Source: Streptomyces sp. CB02058
GTDB lineage: Bacteria > Actinomycetota > Actinomycetes > Streptomycetales > Streptomycetaceae
Direction of reading: 5' to 3'
NCBI RefSeq assembly: GCF_001905505.1
Contig: NZ_LIPG01000006.1
Span: 248,001 to 312,000 of the forward strand
DNA length: 64,000 bases
In this document: positions 16,857 to 25,592 of the stretch, piece by piece
Layout of the letters: each line of letters starts with the position of its first letter
Position numbering within the stretch: position 1 is the stretch's first letter
Program-made: the position numbers and the translations under genes
The notes under the pieces: model-generated
Databases searched by the model: none
What the model saw: only the letters and a program-made list of their open reading frames with translations
Told to the model about the DNA's origin: nothing

Positions 16857-16900
16857 ATAGATAGCGGTACTGTCCACTATCGGATAGTGAAACTATCTAT
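16857..16900. promoter_or_regulatory. nested palindromes between the membrane operon and merR
   Basis: A perfect 15-bp palindrome CACTATC-G-GATAGTG (16875-16889) is flanked by the outer inverted repeat ATAGATAG (16857-16864) / CTATCTAT (16893-16900). The stretch is AT-rich for this genome. It is the expected operator for the MerR regulator encoded next to it. Confidence 0.65.
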
Positions 16901-16942
16901 GATGGAGGTCGGCCTGGCAAGCTCCTGAGAGGTGAACGCACA

Positions 16943-17635
16943 GTGCGCATCGGTGAATTGAGCCGGCGGTCCGGGGTTCCGGTACCGACGATCAAGTACT
17001 ACGTACGGGAAGGGCTGCTGCCCCCGGGCGAGCTGACCAGCCCGAACCAGGCGCGGTACGGCGACGGGCACGAGCGCAGGCTGAGACTGATCAGGGCCCT
17101 CCTGGACGTCGGAGGGCTGTCCTTGTCCGCCATCGCGGAGGTCCTGACGACGATCGACGACCCGGGGCAGCCGGTGCACGAGGTGCTCGGAGTGGCGGCC
17201 AACCGCATCACCTCCGCAGAGGTCGCGGAGTGCGGGGAGTCCGATGAGTCCGATGAGGCGGGGCCCGGGTCGGCCGAGGCGTGCGAGGAGGTCGCCGCGC
17301 TGCTGGCGCGGCGCGGCTGGCGGGTGAGCGAGGACAACCCGGCGGCCCGTTCCTTGGTGGGTGTGCTGGCCGCCCTGCACAGGGTGGGCCACGGCGGATT
17401 CGCCGAGCTGCTCGACGTCTACGCGGACGCGGCGGAGCCCGTCGCCCTCGCCGACCTCGACTACGTTCGGCGGCGGGTGGCCCGCGAGGACCTGGTGGAG
17501 ACTGCCGTCGTCGGCACGGTGCTCGGGGAGGCCATGTTCGGTGCCCTGCGGCGGCTCGCCCATGTCGAGGCCTCCGCCCGTGCGTACGGGGAGACGGACG
17601 TGGCGGAGGGGGCCGAGGGGGCCGAGCGGCCGTGA
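16943..17635 (+). CDS. MerR-family transcriptional regulator
   Basis: A 230-aa regulator. The N-terminal 70 residues are a MerR winged helix (RIGELSRRSGVPVPTIKYYVREGLLP, shown in part, then RRLRLIRALLDVGGLSLSAI). The long C-terminal part is helical without a recognised ligand domain; no Cys cluster or B12-binding motif (ExxH) is seen, so it is not an obvious metal or light sensor. GTG 16943 follows GAGAGGTGA. It is divergent from the membrane-protein pair and probably controls it and itself through the palindromes at 16857-16900. Confidence 0.85.
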   Translation: MRIGELSRRSGVPVPTIKYYVREGLLPPGELTSPNQARYGDGHERRLRLIRALLDVGGLSLSAIAEVLTTIDDPGQPVHEVLGVAANRITSAEVAECGESDESDEAGPGSAEACEEVAALLARRGWRVSEDNPAARSLVGVLAALHRVGHGGFAELLDVYADAAEPVALADLDYVRRRVAREDLVETAVVGTVLGEAMFGALRRLAHVEASARAYGETDVAEGAEGAERP

Positions 17636-17663
17636 GGCGGGCCGGGCGGTGGGGCGGCACGGC

Positions 17664-17700
17664 GGAACCCGGTCACCGTCCACGACGGTGACCGGGTTCC
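17664..17700. terminator. bidirectional terminator after merR
   Basis: Perfect 17-bp stem, 17664-17680 with 17684-17700 and a CAC loop, between the convergent merR and siderophore-interacting protein genes. Confidence 0.8.
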
Positions 17701-17740
17701 GGGGTCTTCGGGGGCCGGTCCGGCCCGATCCGGACGGCCC

Positions 17741-18583
17741 CTACGCGGCGCTCTCCTGCTCGCGCTCCACCTGCTCGTTCCACTCGCGCTTCACCGCGCG
17801 CCAGGCGTCGTCGTTCTGGCCGAGGCGCCAGTAGCCCGAGATCGACAGCTGCTGGAGGGGGATGCCGCGCTCCAGACGCAGATGGCGCCGGATCTCCTTC
17901 ACGAATCCCGCCTCGCCGTGCACGAAGGCCTGTACCTCGCCCTCGGGGAAGTCCAGCCCGCTCACCGCGGCGATCAGGGACTCGCCCACGGGGCGGTCCC
18001 CGCGGTGCAGCCAGGTCACCGAGACGCCGTCGGGCGCCACGAGCTTCTGCTCCTCGGAGGCGTCCGGCACCTCGATGAACGTGTGCACCAGTGCGCCCTG
18101 CGGCATCTGCTCCAGCGAGGCGGCGATCGCGGGGAGGGCGCTCTCGTCCCCCACCAGCAGGTGCCAGTCGGCCGATGCCTCCGGTACGTAACCCCCGCCG
18201 GGGCCCAGGAAGGTCACCTGGTCACCGGGGGTCGCCCGTGCCGCCCAGGGGCCCGCGAGGCCCTCGTCGCCGTGCACCACGAAATCGATCGCGAGCTCGC
18301 GGCTGCCCGGGTCCCAGGAGCGCACCGTGTACGTACGGGTGGTGGGCCACAGCTCGCGGGGGTACTCCTCGCGGATGGCGGCCATGTCGAAGGGGTGGGC
18401 GTAGTCCGCACCCTCGGGCGCGAAGCACAGCTTGACGTAGTGGTCGGTGTAGCCCGCGAGGGCGAAATCGGCCAGGCCGTCGCCACCGAGGACCACGCGC
18501 ACCATGTGCGGGGTGATCTGCTCGGTGCGCAGGACCTGCGCCCCCTGCGCCTTCGGTGCCCGGCGTTGCGGCCGCTCTGCCAC
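17741..18583 (-). CDS. siderophore-interacting protein (FAD/NAD(P)H ferric-siderophore reductase)
   Basis: A 280-aa cytoplasmic flavoprotein of the SIP/ViuB family, which reduces ferric siderophores to release Fe2+. The FAD-binding domain occupies about residues 15-135 with the RTYTVRSW motif near 92; the C-terminal SIP domain holds GDESALPAIAASLEQ and the typical end SISGYWRLGQNDDAW. GTG 18583 is preceded by AGGGAGA at 5-6 bp. An iron-box-like sequence lies 53-71 bp upstream, consistent with derepression under iron limitation by an IdeR/DmdR-type repressor. No siderophore synthesis genes are in the window. Confidence 0.88.
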   Translation of the reverse strand: MAERPQRRAPKAQGAQVLRTEQITPHMVRVVLGGDGLADFALAGYTDHYVKLCFAPEGADYAHPFDMAAIREEYPRELWPTTRTYTVRSWDPGSRELAIDFVVHGDEGLAGPWAARATPGDQVTFLGPGGGYVPEASADWHLLVGDESALPAIAASLEQMPQGALVHTFIEVPDASEEQKLVAPDGVSVTWLHRGDRPVGESLIAAVSGLDFPEGEVQAFVHGEAGFVKEIRRHLRLERGIPLQQLSISGYWRLGQNDDAWRAVKREWNEQVEREQESAA

Positions 18584-18635
18584 GAGGTTCTCCCTGCTCT
18601 GGACCAGCTCTTGACCCGTATGGGGTACTGAGTAC

Positions 18636-18654
18636 TTAGGTTTACCTAAGCTAG
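18636..18654 (-). promoter_or_regulatory. iron box (IdeR/DmdR operator)
   Basis: On the minus strand this 19-mer agrees at 15 of 19 positions with the actinobacterial iron box TTAGGTTAGGCTAACCTAA (recalled consensus). It contains the perfect palindrome CTTAGGT-TT-ACCTAAG (18635-18650). It sits between the exonuclease stop and the siderophore-interacting protein start. Confidence 0.7.
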
Positions 18655-18659
18655 CACCT

Positions 18660-19583
18660 TCAGGTCTGGAGCGTGAGAAGCAGGCGCTGCAGCGCCCCTC
18701 CCAGGCCCCACCGGGTGGCGAGGGTCTCCAGGGCCGCCGGATCGCGCGGTTCACGGGGGAGGGCGGGGTCGAACGGGGGCAGGGGCACGTCGTCCGCGAC
18801 CCGGACCACCTTGGGGGCCACGGCCACGTAGTCCCGCGCCTCGTCCAGCCGCTTGCGCTGGGACGGGGTGAGCCGGGCGGCCGGGTCGTCCACCGCGGCC
18901 ATGATCCCGGCCAGGTCGCCGAAGGCGTCCAGCAGCTTCGCCGCCGTCTTCTCGCCGATCCCGGGGACGCCCGGCAGGCCGTCGCTCGGGTCGCCGCGGA
19001 GCAGGGCCAGATCGACGTATCCGGCGCCGTCCACGCCGTACTTCTCGCGCAGCCAGGACTCGTCGGTCAGCTGGAGCGACCCCACGCCCTTCAGGGGGTA
19101 GAGCACGCGCACCCCCCGGGCGTCGTCGACCAGCTGGTAGAGGTCGCGGTCCCCGGTCACGATGTCCACGGGGCCGTCGGCCCGCCGGGCCAGCGTGCCG
19201 ATCACGTCGTCCGCCTCGTACGGCGAGACGCCCACGCGGGCGATGCCCAGGGCGTCGAGCACGGCCTCGATGACGGGGACCTGAGGGGAGAGGGTGTCCG
19301 GGGTCTCCTCCTCGTCGGGCACGCCGGCCGGAGTCTCGGCCGCCACGCGGTGCGCCTTGTACGTCGGGATCAGCTCGACCCGCCAGTGCGGACGCCAGTC
19401 CGCGTCCATGCAGGCCACCAGGTCGTCCGGCCGGTGGTCCTGCACGAGCCTGGCGATGAAGTCGAGCAGTCCGCGCACGGCGTTGACCGGCGTCCCGTCC
19501 GGTGCGCGCACCGAGTCCGGGACGCCGAAATAGGCGCGGAAGTAGAGGGAGGCGGTGTCGAGGAGCATCAGGCGTCGCGTCAC
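18660..19583 (-). CDS. 5'-3' exonuclease (Pol I N-terminal-like flap nuclease)
   Basis: A 307-aa stand-alone homologue of the 5'-nuclease domain of DNA polymerase I. It shows the N-terminal LMLLDTASLYFRAYFG segment with the first metal-binding Asp, the acidic cluster YEADDVIGTLA and VTGDRDLYQLVDD, and the helix-hairpin-helix GVPGIGEKTAAKLLDAFG near residue 200. It processes 5' flaps or RNA primers. The start is uncertain: GTG 19583 has a weak ribosome site, and ATG 19568 (MLLDTAS) is possible. It is divergent from the betaine transporter with 255 bp between; that space holds the transporter promoter and no other gene that I can support. Confidence 0.87.
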   Translation of the reverse strand: MTRRLMLLDTASLYFRAYFGVPDSVRAPDGTPVNAVRGLLDFIARLVQDHRPDDLVACMDADWRPHWRVELIPTYKAHRVAAETPAGVPDEEETPDTLSPQVPVIEAVLDALGIARVGVSPYEADDVIGTLARRADGPVDIVTGDRDLYQLVDDARGVRVLYPLKGVGSLQLTDESWLREKYGVDGAGYVDLALLRGDPSDGLPGVPGIGEKTAAKLLDAFGDLAGIMAAVDDPAARLTPSQRKRLDEARDYVAVAPKVVRVADDVPLPPFDPALPREPRDPAALETLATRWGLGGALQRLLLTLQT

Positions 19584-19838
19584 ACCCCGATGATGCCGCA
19601 CCCCTGTGACAGTCGGCCCGCTGGTGCGGGAGGGGCGCGCGGTTCCCGTGATGCCGGTTTCTTTCGGGTGAGCTGGATCACACAAGTGTTTGGGTCGCGT
19701 AAGTGGGGGCAGGCGCGCCACCGGAGCGGACCACGTCCATTTTTCAACGAATGCGCGTGCTCTGCGGGCCGAATCCGCACCGCTCCACGGTCTGCTGCGG
19801 GGGCGGCAGACCGTTTCGGTTCAACGCGTGAGGTGTAT

Positions 19839-20945
19839 GTGTCAAGGCTGCAAGCGGAACACCTGTACAAGGTGTTCGGCAGACGACCCGATCAAGCCGT
19901 GCAGAGGCTCGAAGGCGGTACCCACCGCGACGAGCTGCGCGCCGACGGAACGACCGCAGCGGTGATCGACGCCTCGTTCACCGTGGAGCCGGGCCAGATC
20001 TTCGTCGTCATGGGGCTCTCGGGATCCGGGAAGTCCACCCTGCTGCGGATGCTCAACGGCCTGCTGGAGCCCACCGCCGGGCGCGTGCTCTTCGACGGCC
20101 AGGACCTGACCGCCCTGAGCCCCCGTGAGCTGCGCAGCGTCCGCTCCACCAAGATCAGCATGGTCTTCCAGCACTTCGCGCTCTTTCCCCACAGGAGCGT
20201 CCTGGAGAACGCCGCGTACGGCCTGGAGGTCCAGGGCGTGGCGCGTGCCGAGCGTGAGGAACGCGCCGCCCAGGCACTGGAGCTGACCGGCCTCGCCGGC
20301 TGGGAGAAGTCCTGGCCCGACGAGCTGTCCGGCGGAATGCAGCAGCGGGTGGGCCTCGCCCGCGCGCTCGCCACCGACGCCGACCTGCTCCTCATGGACG
20401 AGTCCTTCAGCGCGCTCGACCCGCTGATCCGCCGCGACATGCAGGACCAGCTCCTGGAACTCCAGAAGCGCCTGAAGAAGACCATCGTCTTCATCACCCA
20501 CGACCTCAACGAGGCCATGCGCCTCGGCGACCGTATCGCCGTCATGCGCGACGGCGAGATCGTCCAGCAGGGCACCGCCGAGGACATCCTCGTGCGGCCC
20601 TCCAACGACTACGTCGCCTCGTTCATCCAGGACGTCGACCGCTCCAGGGTGCTCACGGCCGGTTCCATCATGGAGGCGCCCGCAGCGGGTAGCGCCGACG
20701 AGGACCTGCTGGCCGAGGCGCCCGCGACGGTGACCTCGGAGACTCCGATAGCCGAGCTCTTCGCCCCCTGTTCCACCAGCGGTGCGGCCGTCGCCGTGAC
20801 CGACGAGGACGGCGGTGTCATCGGCCTCGTGCAGCGCGAGACGCTGCTCGCCGCGCTCGGCGAGGAACCGCAGGTGGAGCCCCAGGCCGACACCCAGGTG
20901 CCGGCTCCCCGGGACGAGGCCGAGAAGGTGATCGCCGGTGCCTAG
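19839..20945 (+). CDS. glycine betaine/proline ABC transporter ATP-binding protein (OpuAA/ProV type)
   Basis: A 368-aa ATPase powering uptake of a quaternary-amine osmoprotectant. Walker A GLSGSGKST is near residues 66-74, the signature LSGGMQQRVGLARAL near 164-178, Walker B LLLMDESFSALDP near 186-198, and the switch His in FITHDL near 221. The C-terminal about 100 residues contain a shortened CBS-like region (ETPIAELFAP...AVTDEDGGVIGLV), used in this family to sense ionic strength. The start GTG 19839 is chosen for GAGG just upstream and homology of VSRLQAEHLYKVFG; GTG 19833 is an alternative. It overlaps the permease gene by 8 bp. Confidence 0.9.
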   Translation: MSRLQAEHLYKVFGRRPDQAVQRLEGGTHRDELRADGTTAAVIDASFTVEPGQIFVVMGLSGSGKSTLLRMLNGLLEPTAGRVLFDGQDLTALSPRELRSVRSTKISMVFQHFALFPHRSVLENAAYGLEVQGVARAEREERAAQALELTGLAGWEKSWPDELSGGMQQRVGLARALATDADLLLMDESFSALDPLIRRDMQDQLLELQKRLKKTIVFITHDLNEAMRLGDRIAVMRDGEIVQQGTAEDILVRPSNDYVASFIQDVDRSRVLTAGSIMEAPAAGSADEDLLAEAPATVTSETPIAELFAPCSTSGAAVAVTDEDGGVIGLVQRETLLAALGEEPQVEPQADTQVPAPRDEAEKVIAGA

Positions 20946-23565
20946 GCTCTCCTTCGGCAGCTGGGTCGAGGACGCGGTCGACTGGCTCCAGTCGAACCTG
21001 ACCTGGATCTTCGACTTCATCAAGACCGTCCTCGGCGGCATGTACGACGGCGTCAACGCCGTGCTCAGCGGTGGTGAACCGCTCCTGATGGCCGGCATCT
21101 TCGCCGTCGTCGCCTTCTGGCTGCGCGGTGTGATCCCCGCCGTGCTCACCTTCGTGGGCTTCGCGCTCATCGACTCCCTCGCCCTCTGGGACGAGGCGAT
21201 GGCCACGCTCTCGCTGGTCGTCGTGGCCGCCGTCATCACCATCGTGATCGCGGTGCCCACGGGCATCTGGGCGGCGCGCAACAACCGGGTCAGCGCCGCG
21301 CTGCGGCCCGTCCTGGACGTCATGCAGACGATGCCCGCCTTCGTCTACCTGATTCCCGGCGTCATGTTCTTCGGCGTCGGTGTCACCCCCGGCGTCATCG
21401 CCACGATCGTCTTCGCGATGCCGCCCGGCGTCCGGATGACCGAGCTCGGCATCCGCCAGGTCGACGGCGAGCTGGTCGAGGCCGCCGAGGCCTTCGGCAC
21501 CACGCCCAAGCACACCCTCACCCGGGTGCAGCTGCCGCTGGCCCTGCCGACGATCATGGCCGGAATCAACCAGGTCATCATGCTGGCCCTGTCGATGGTC
21601 GTCATCGGCGGCATGGCCGGCGCCGGCGGCCTCGGTGAGAAGGTCTACGCCGCGATCACCCAGCTCCAGGTCGGCCTCGCCGCCGAGAGCGGGATCGCCG
21701 TCGTCATCCTCGCCATGTACCTGGACCGGATGACCGGAGCGCTCAACGAGCGGGTCTCCCCGCTCGGCCGCCGCGCCGCCGCCAAGGTCGCGGCAGGTGC
21801 CCGCCGGCTCAAGTTCACGCACTACAAGCCCGGCACGGCCGTCGCGATGACCGGTGTCATCGTCCTCGCGCTCGTCGCGGGCGGCCTCAACATCGCCGGT
21901 TCCTCCGACTCCGAGGGCGCGAAGGCCGACGCCTCGAACGTCGGCCAGGGCCAGAAGATCAACATGGGCTACATCCCCTGGGACGAGGGCATCGCCTCCA
22001 CGTTCCTGTGGAAGGAGATCCTGGAGCAGCGCGGCTACGAGACCGGGATCACCCAGCTCGACGCCGGCCCGCTCTATTCCGGTGTCGCCCGCGGCGACAT
22101 CGACTTCCAGACGGACTCCTGGCTGCCGACCACGCACAAGGACTACTGGGACAAGTACAGCGACCAGCTGGACGACCTCGGTTCCTGGTACGACCCCACC
22201 TCGCTGGAGCTGACGGTTCCCTCGTACGTGAAGGGCATCGACTCGCTCGAGGACCTCAAGGGCCAGGGCAAGAAGTTCAACGGCAAGATCATCGGCATCG
22301 AGGCCAGTGCCGGGATGATGGGCACCCTCAACAAGAAGGTGCTCAAGGAGTACGGCCTGGAGGGCGAGTACGAGGTCGTCTCCTCCAGCACCTCCTCGAT
22401 GCTGGCCGAGCTCAACGCCTCCATCAAGAAGAAGGAGCCGGTCGTGGTGACCCTGTGGTCGCCGCACTGGGCCTACGGCAAGCACGACCTGAAGAAGCTC
22501 GCGGACCCGAAGGGCGCCTGGGGCAAGGGCGAAGAGGTCCACACCGTCGCGCACAAGGGCTTCGCCAAGAAGGCGCCCGCCGTCGCCAAGTGGCTCAAGG
22601 ACTTCGAGCTCACCGAGAAGCAGCTCACCAGCCTCGAGAACGAGATCCAGAACGCCGGCCAGGGCAAGGAGCAGGACGGCGTCCGCACCTGGCTGAAGAA
22701 GAACCCGGGCCTGGTCGACAAGCTGGCCCCCGTGCCGGGCGGCGGCAGCTCGCAGCAGGGCAAGGACGCGGGCAAGACCGTGAACATGGGCTACTTCCCG
22801 TGGGACGAGGCCATCGCCTCCACCTACCTCTGGCAGAACATGCTGGAGGACCGGGGATACAAGACCACGGTCAAGCAGCTCGACCCGGGACCGCTCTACA
22901 CGGGTCTCGCGCAGGGCCAGCTCGACGTCCAGTTCGACTCCTGGCTGCCGACGACGCACAAGGACTACTGGGACCGGTACAAGGACAACCTGACCGATCT
23001 CGGCTCCTGGTACGGGCCGACCTCGCTGGAGCTGACGGTTCCCTCGTACGTGAAGGGCATCGACTCGCTCGAGGACCTCAAGGGCCAGGGCAAGAAGTTC
23101 AACGGCAAGATCATCGGCATCGAGTCGAGCGCCGGGATGATGGGCACCCTCAACAAGAAGGTGCTCAAGGAGTACGGCCTCGAAGGTGAGTACGAGGTGG
23201 TCTCCTCCAGCACCTCGTCGATGCTGGCCGAGCTGAACCGGTCGATCAAGAAGAAGGAGCCGGTCGTGGTGACCCTGTGGTCGCCGCACTGGGCCTACGG
23301 CAAGCACGACCTGAAGAAGCTCGAGGACCCGAAGGGCGCCTGGGGCGACGGCGAGCAGATCCACACGGTCGCCAAGAAGGACTTCGCCAAGGACTTCCCG
23401 GAGCTGACCGGCTGGCTGAAGGACTTCAAGCTCAGTGAGGCGCAGCTCGCCTCGCTGGAGGTGGAGATCCAGAAGGGCGGCGCGGGCAAGGAGAAGGAGT
23501 CCGCCCGCCGCTGGATGGACGCCAACCCGGACGTGGTGGAGAAGCTGACGCCCGTCGGCAGCTGA
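20938..23565 (+). CDS. glycine betaine ABC transporter permease fused to two substrate-binding domains
   Basis: An 875-aa fusion. Residues 1 to about 320 are an OpuAB/ProW-type permease with the EAA loop (EAAEAFGTTPKHTLTRVQLPLALP, shown in part, about 182-205). Two OpuAC-type binding domains follow at about 341-600 and 614-875, both with GY(I/F)PWDE, LDxGPLY, DSWLPTTHKDYWD and WSPHWAYGKHDLKKL segments, including Trp residues suited to an aromatic cage for betaine or choline. A Gly/Ser linker (GGGSSQQGKDAG) separates them. The two domains are about 75 percent alike by eye and carry long blocks of identical DNA. Single fused domains are common in this family; the tandem pair is less so. GTG 20938 overlaps the ATPase gene. 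A 17-bp hairpin follows. Confidence 0.88.
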   Translation: MPRLSFGSWVEDAVDWLQSNLTWIFDFIKTVLGGMYDGVNAVLSGGEPLLMAGIFAVVAFWLRGVIPAVLTFVGFALIDSLALWDEAMATLSLVVVAAVITIVIAVPTGIWAARNNRVSAALRPVLDVMQTMPAFVYLIPGVMFFGVGVTPGVIATIVFAMPPGVRMTELGIRQVDGELVEAAEAFGTTPKHTLTRVQLPLALPTIMAGINQVIMLALSMVVIGGMAGAGGLGEKVYAAITQLQVGLAAESGIAVVILAMYLDRMTGALNERVSPLGRRAAAKVAAGARRLKFTHYKPGTAVAMTGVIVLALVAGGLNIAGSSDSEGAKADASNVGQGQKINMGYIPWDEGIASTFLWKEILEQRGYETGITQLDAGPLYSGVARGDIDFQTDSWLPTTHKDYWDKYSDQLDDLGSWYDPTSLELTVPSYVKGIDSLEDLKGQGKKFNGKIIGIEASAGMMGTLNKKVLKEYGLEGEYEVVSSSTSSMLAELNASIKKKEPVVVTLWSPHWAYGKHDLKKLADPKGAWGKGEEVHTVAHKGFAKKAPAVAKWLKDFELTEKQLTSLENEIQNAGQGKEQDGVRTWLKKNPGLVDKLAPVPGGGSSQQGKDAGKTVNMGYFPWDEAIASTYLWQNMLEDRGYKTTVKQLDPGPLYTGLAQGQLDVQFDSWLPTTHKDYWDRYKDNLTDLGSWYGPTSLELTVPSYVKGIDSLEDLKGQGKKFNGKIIGIESSAGMMGTLNKKVLKEYGLEGEYEVVSSSTSSMLAELNRSIKKKEPVVVTLWSPHWAYGKHDLKKLEDPKGAWGDGEQIHTVAKKDFAKDFPELTGWLKDFKLSEAQLASLEVEIQKGGAGKEKESARRWMDANPDVVEKLTPVGS
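22198..22302 (+). repeat. 105-bp direct repeat inside the permease gene (second copy 23020-23124)
   Basis: Bases 22198-22302 are identical to 23020-23124 (offset 822 bp = 274 codons). A second identical block is 22423-22501 with 23245-23323 (79 bp). These fall in the two binding domains and are conserved at wobble positions too, indicating a recent duplication or gene conversion between the domains. Confidence 0.9.
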
Positions 23566-23630
23566 TCCGCCCGCCTCGCGGCGGCTGGTCCGCGAGCCCC
23601 TCGGAGGCAGGTCCAGCAGTTCGTCCCATG

Positions 23631-23669
23631 AAGGGGGCGGCCCCGGTAGCGAACCGGGGCCGCCCCCTT
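23631..23669. terminator. terminator after the betaine transporter
   Basis: Perfect 17-bp stem 23631-23647 / 23653-23669 with a 5-nt loop AGCGA, 66 bp after the permease stop. Confidence 0.8.
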
Positions 23670-23789
23670 CAGGCTGGTCGAAGGGAGTCCCCGAAGGTTC
23701 TCCGTCCCTCCACTTCCGCTCCATCCTGCCGACGACATGCGTAGGGTGCTGGCAACCGGGAGGATGGCGATCCGGGGAGGGAGCCGGAC

Positions 23790-24335
23790 ATGGACGACAA
23801 GGAAGCCCTTCGAGTGGGTGCCGCGGTTCGCCGACGCCGCAGGACCCTCGGACTCACCCTGGCCGCGGTCGCCGGGCGCAGCGGTCTGTCCGTACCGTTC
23901 CTCAGCCAGATCGAGAACGAACGGGCGAGACCCAGCCCCCGGTCCCTGGACCGGGTGGCCGAGGCGCTGGAGACCACGACCGAGCGGCTGAGGGCCGCGG
24001 CGGACTCGGCACGCGCCGTGGACGTCGTGCGGGCGGACGACGAGAACGGCGTACGCCGGCTCGTGCGGGGCCGCCACCAGCTCAGCGCGCTGGAGTTCGT
24101 CGGGGAGACGGACCTCGGGCAGGAGTTCCAGCACCGCAACGACGAGGTGATGTACGTCGTGGAGGGCGCCGTCGAGGTCGAGGCGGAGGGGCAGGCCCAT
24201 CGGCTCGGCCGGGGCGACACCCTCTTCCTGTCCGGCGGGGTCCGGCACCGGTGGCGGGCGACCGTCCCGGGCACCCGGCTGCTGGTGGTCTCGGTCGCCG
24301 AGCACATCGACGCGACCTACGACTCGCGCCGCTGA
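23790..24335 (+). CDS. XRE-family regulator with C-terminal cupin domain
   Basis: A 181-aa regulator: an N-terminal XRE helix-turn-helix at about residues 8-63 (RRRRTLGLTLAAVAGRSGLS, then LSQIENERARPSPRSLDRVAEAL) and a cupin_2 domain at about 105-175 (EVMYVVEGAVEVEAEG, then LGRGDTLFLSGGVRHRWRA) that probably binds a small ligand or metal. This architecture is that of PuuR/SutR-type regulators, which sense amines, amino acids or sulfur compounds. ATG 23790 is preceded by GGGAGGGAG. It follows the betaine transporter after a terminator, so it may control that transporter, but no operator was identified. Confidence 0.85.
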   Translation: MDDKEALRVGAAVRRRRRTLGLTLAAVAGRSGLSVPFLSQIENERARPSPRSLDRVAEALETTTERLRAAADSARAVDVVRADDENGVRRLVRGRHQLSALEFVGETDLGQEFQHRNDEVMYVVEGAVEVEAEGQAHRLGRGDTLFLSGGVRHRWRATVPGTRLLVVSVAEHIDATYDSRR

Positions 24336-24367
24336 CCCCGCCGGCGGCGCTCACCGCGCGGCGCGGA

Positions 24368-25522
24368 TCATGTGGCGCGGACCGCCGCCGGGCGCAGCTG
24401 CCGGGGCGCCGCGAGCAGCGCCCCGCTGAACAGCCCGCCCAGCGTCCGTACGCCCGCCAGCGCCCAGGCGGTCACCAGCAGCGCGTAGAGCCCCACCGCC
24501 AGCCAGGTGAACGCGTCCAGCCCGGTGTGCCGGGCCAGTCCCGCCGCGCCCGTGACGCATGTGCCGACCGGGAAGGTGAACCCCCACCAGGTCATCGTGA
24601 ACCCCATGCCGCGCCGGACCGCGCGCACCACCATCGCGCCGGACAGCGCCAGCCAGAGCAGGGCGAAGCCCATCACCGGTACCCCGTACAGCACGGCGAA
24701 GGCGCCGAAGGCCGAGGCGTACGGCGCCCCGATCGCGCCCGGCGCCACATCGGCCAGCTGATTCACCGCGGTCGTGGACTGGCCCAGCGGGCCGAGCACC
24801 AGGAACAGCGTCGGGGTCGCCGCGAGCGGCAGCGGGCCCTCGTGCACCAGCCGCGCGAAGACCAGGGGCACGACCACCAGGGTCGCCAGGATGGACAGCC
24901 CGAACATCGCGTAGCAGGCCAGCAGCAGTGCCTCGCGCGCCTGGCCGGGAGGCAGCTCGGGCACCAGCAGCGGCCCGACGGCGGCGGACACCATCGGGGC
25001 CACCAGGGGCAGCAGCCAGACCGGCGAAGCGGTACCGGCCGCGGGGCGGTGGCGTACGACCATCAGATACGGGATCACCACGGCCGCCGCGAGCCCGGCC
25101 GCCGTGCCCGCCGTGAACAGCACCGCGTCCACGGCGACGGCCGCCGGGCGCCCGACGAGGTCCCGGCCCACCACCAGGGTGCCCGCGCCCACCGCGAGCA
25201 GCGCCATGGACAGGCAGCCGTGGAAGGGGGCGACGGCGGGGTCGAGGAGGTGCGCGCGGGCCTGGTCCCGGTGGGCGATCCAGTGCCCGGCACGGGCCAC
25301 GAGGACGGTCACCAGCAGGACGGCGGACAGCGCCCACACCCCGAGGCAGACCGTGCGCAGGCCCGGCACGTCCACGGGCAGCGCGACGCCCGCGGTGGCC
25401 ACGATGGCGGTGCCCATGACGGTCGCGTACCAGTTCGGGCCCAGATGCCGGAGCGAGGGAAGCCGTACGGCGGCGGGCCGGAGGGCGGGGGTCCGGGTCT
25501 TGGTATGCGGAAAGATGGCCAT
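24368..25522 (-). CDS. TDT-family transporter (TehA/Mae1/SLAC1-like)
   Basis: A 384-aa membrane protein with ten predicted helices of the tellurite-resistance/dicarboxylate transporter (SLAC1) superfamily. It begins with the GPNWYATVMGTAIVATAG segment (about residues 28-45) characteristic of the family; later helices include FTMTWWGFTFPVGTC near 305-319, also typical. These proteins move anions such as C4-dicarboxylates, sulfite or chloride. ATG 25522 is used because upstream in-frame sequence overlaps the divergent LysR gene. The LysR regulator starts 70 bp away and probably controls it. Confidence 0.83.
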   Translation of the reverse strand: MAIFPHTKTRTPALRPAAVRLPSLRHLGPNWYATVMGTAIVATAGVALPVDVPGLRTVCLGVWALSAVLLVTVLVARAGHWIAHRDQARAHLLDPAVAPFHGCLSMALLAVGAGTLVVGRDLVGRPAAVAVDAVLFTAGTAAGLAAAVVIPYLMVVRHRPAAGTASPVWLLPLVAPMVSAAVGPLLVPELPPGQAREALLLACYAMFGLSILATLVVVPLVFARLVHEGPLPLAATPTLFLVLGPLGQSTTAVNQLADVAPGAIGAPYASAFGAFAVLYGVPVMGFALLWLALSGAMVVRAVRRGMGFTMTWWGFTFPVGTCVTGAAGLARHTGLDAFTWLAVGLYALLVTAWALAGVRTLGGLFSGALLAAPRQLRPAAVRAT

Positions 25523-25592
25523 GCCACGATTCTCACCGGGCGGCCCGGGGCCCACCAGGGAGCACGCGGCTATGGGGTCATAGGCTGGGGTT

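Noticed and set aside
16943..17635. LitR/CarH-type B12-dependent light-sensing MerR next to the ABA4-like gene
   Set aside because: The C-terminal part has no B12-binding signature and there are no carotenoid genes nearby, so light control is not supported.
20818..23724. 968-codon open frame on the minus strand opposite the betaine permease
   Set aside because: It is the antisense shadow of a well-supported permease/binding protein; its translation is low-complexity and repetitive without recognisable domains, as expected for high-GC third-position bias.
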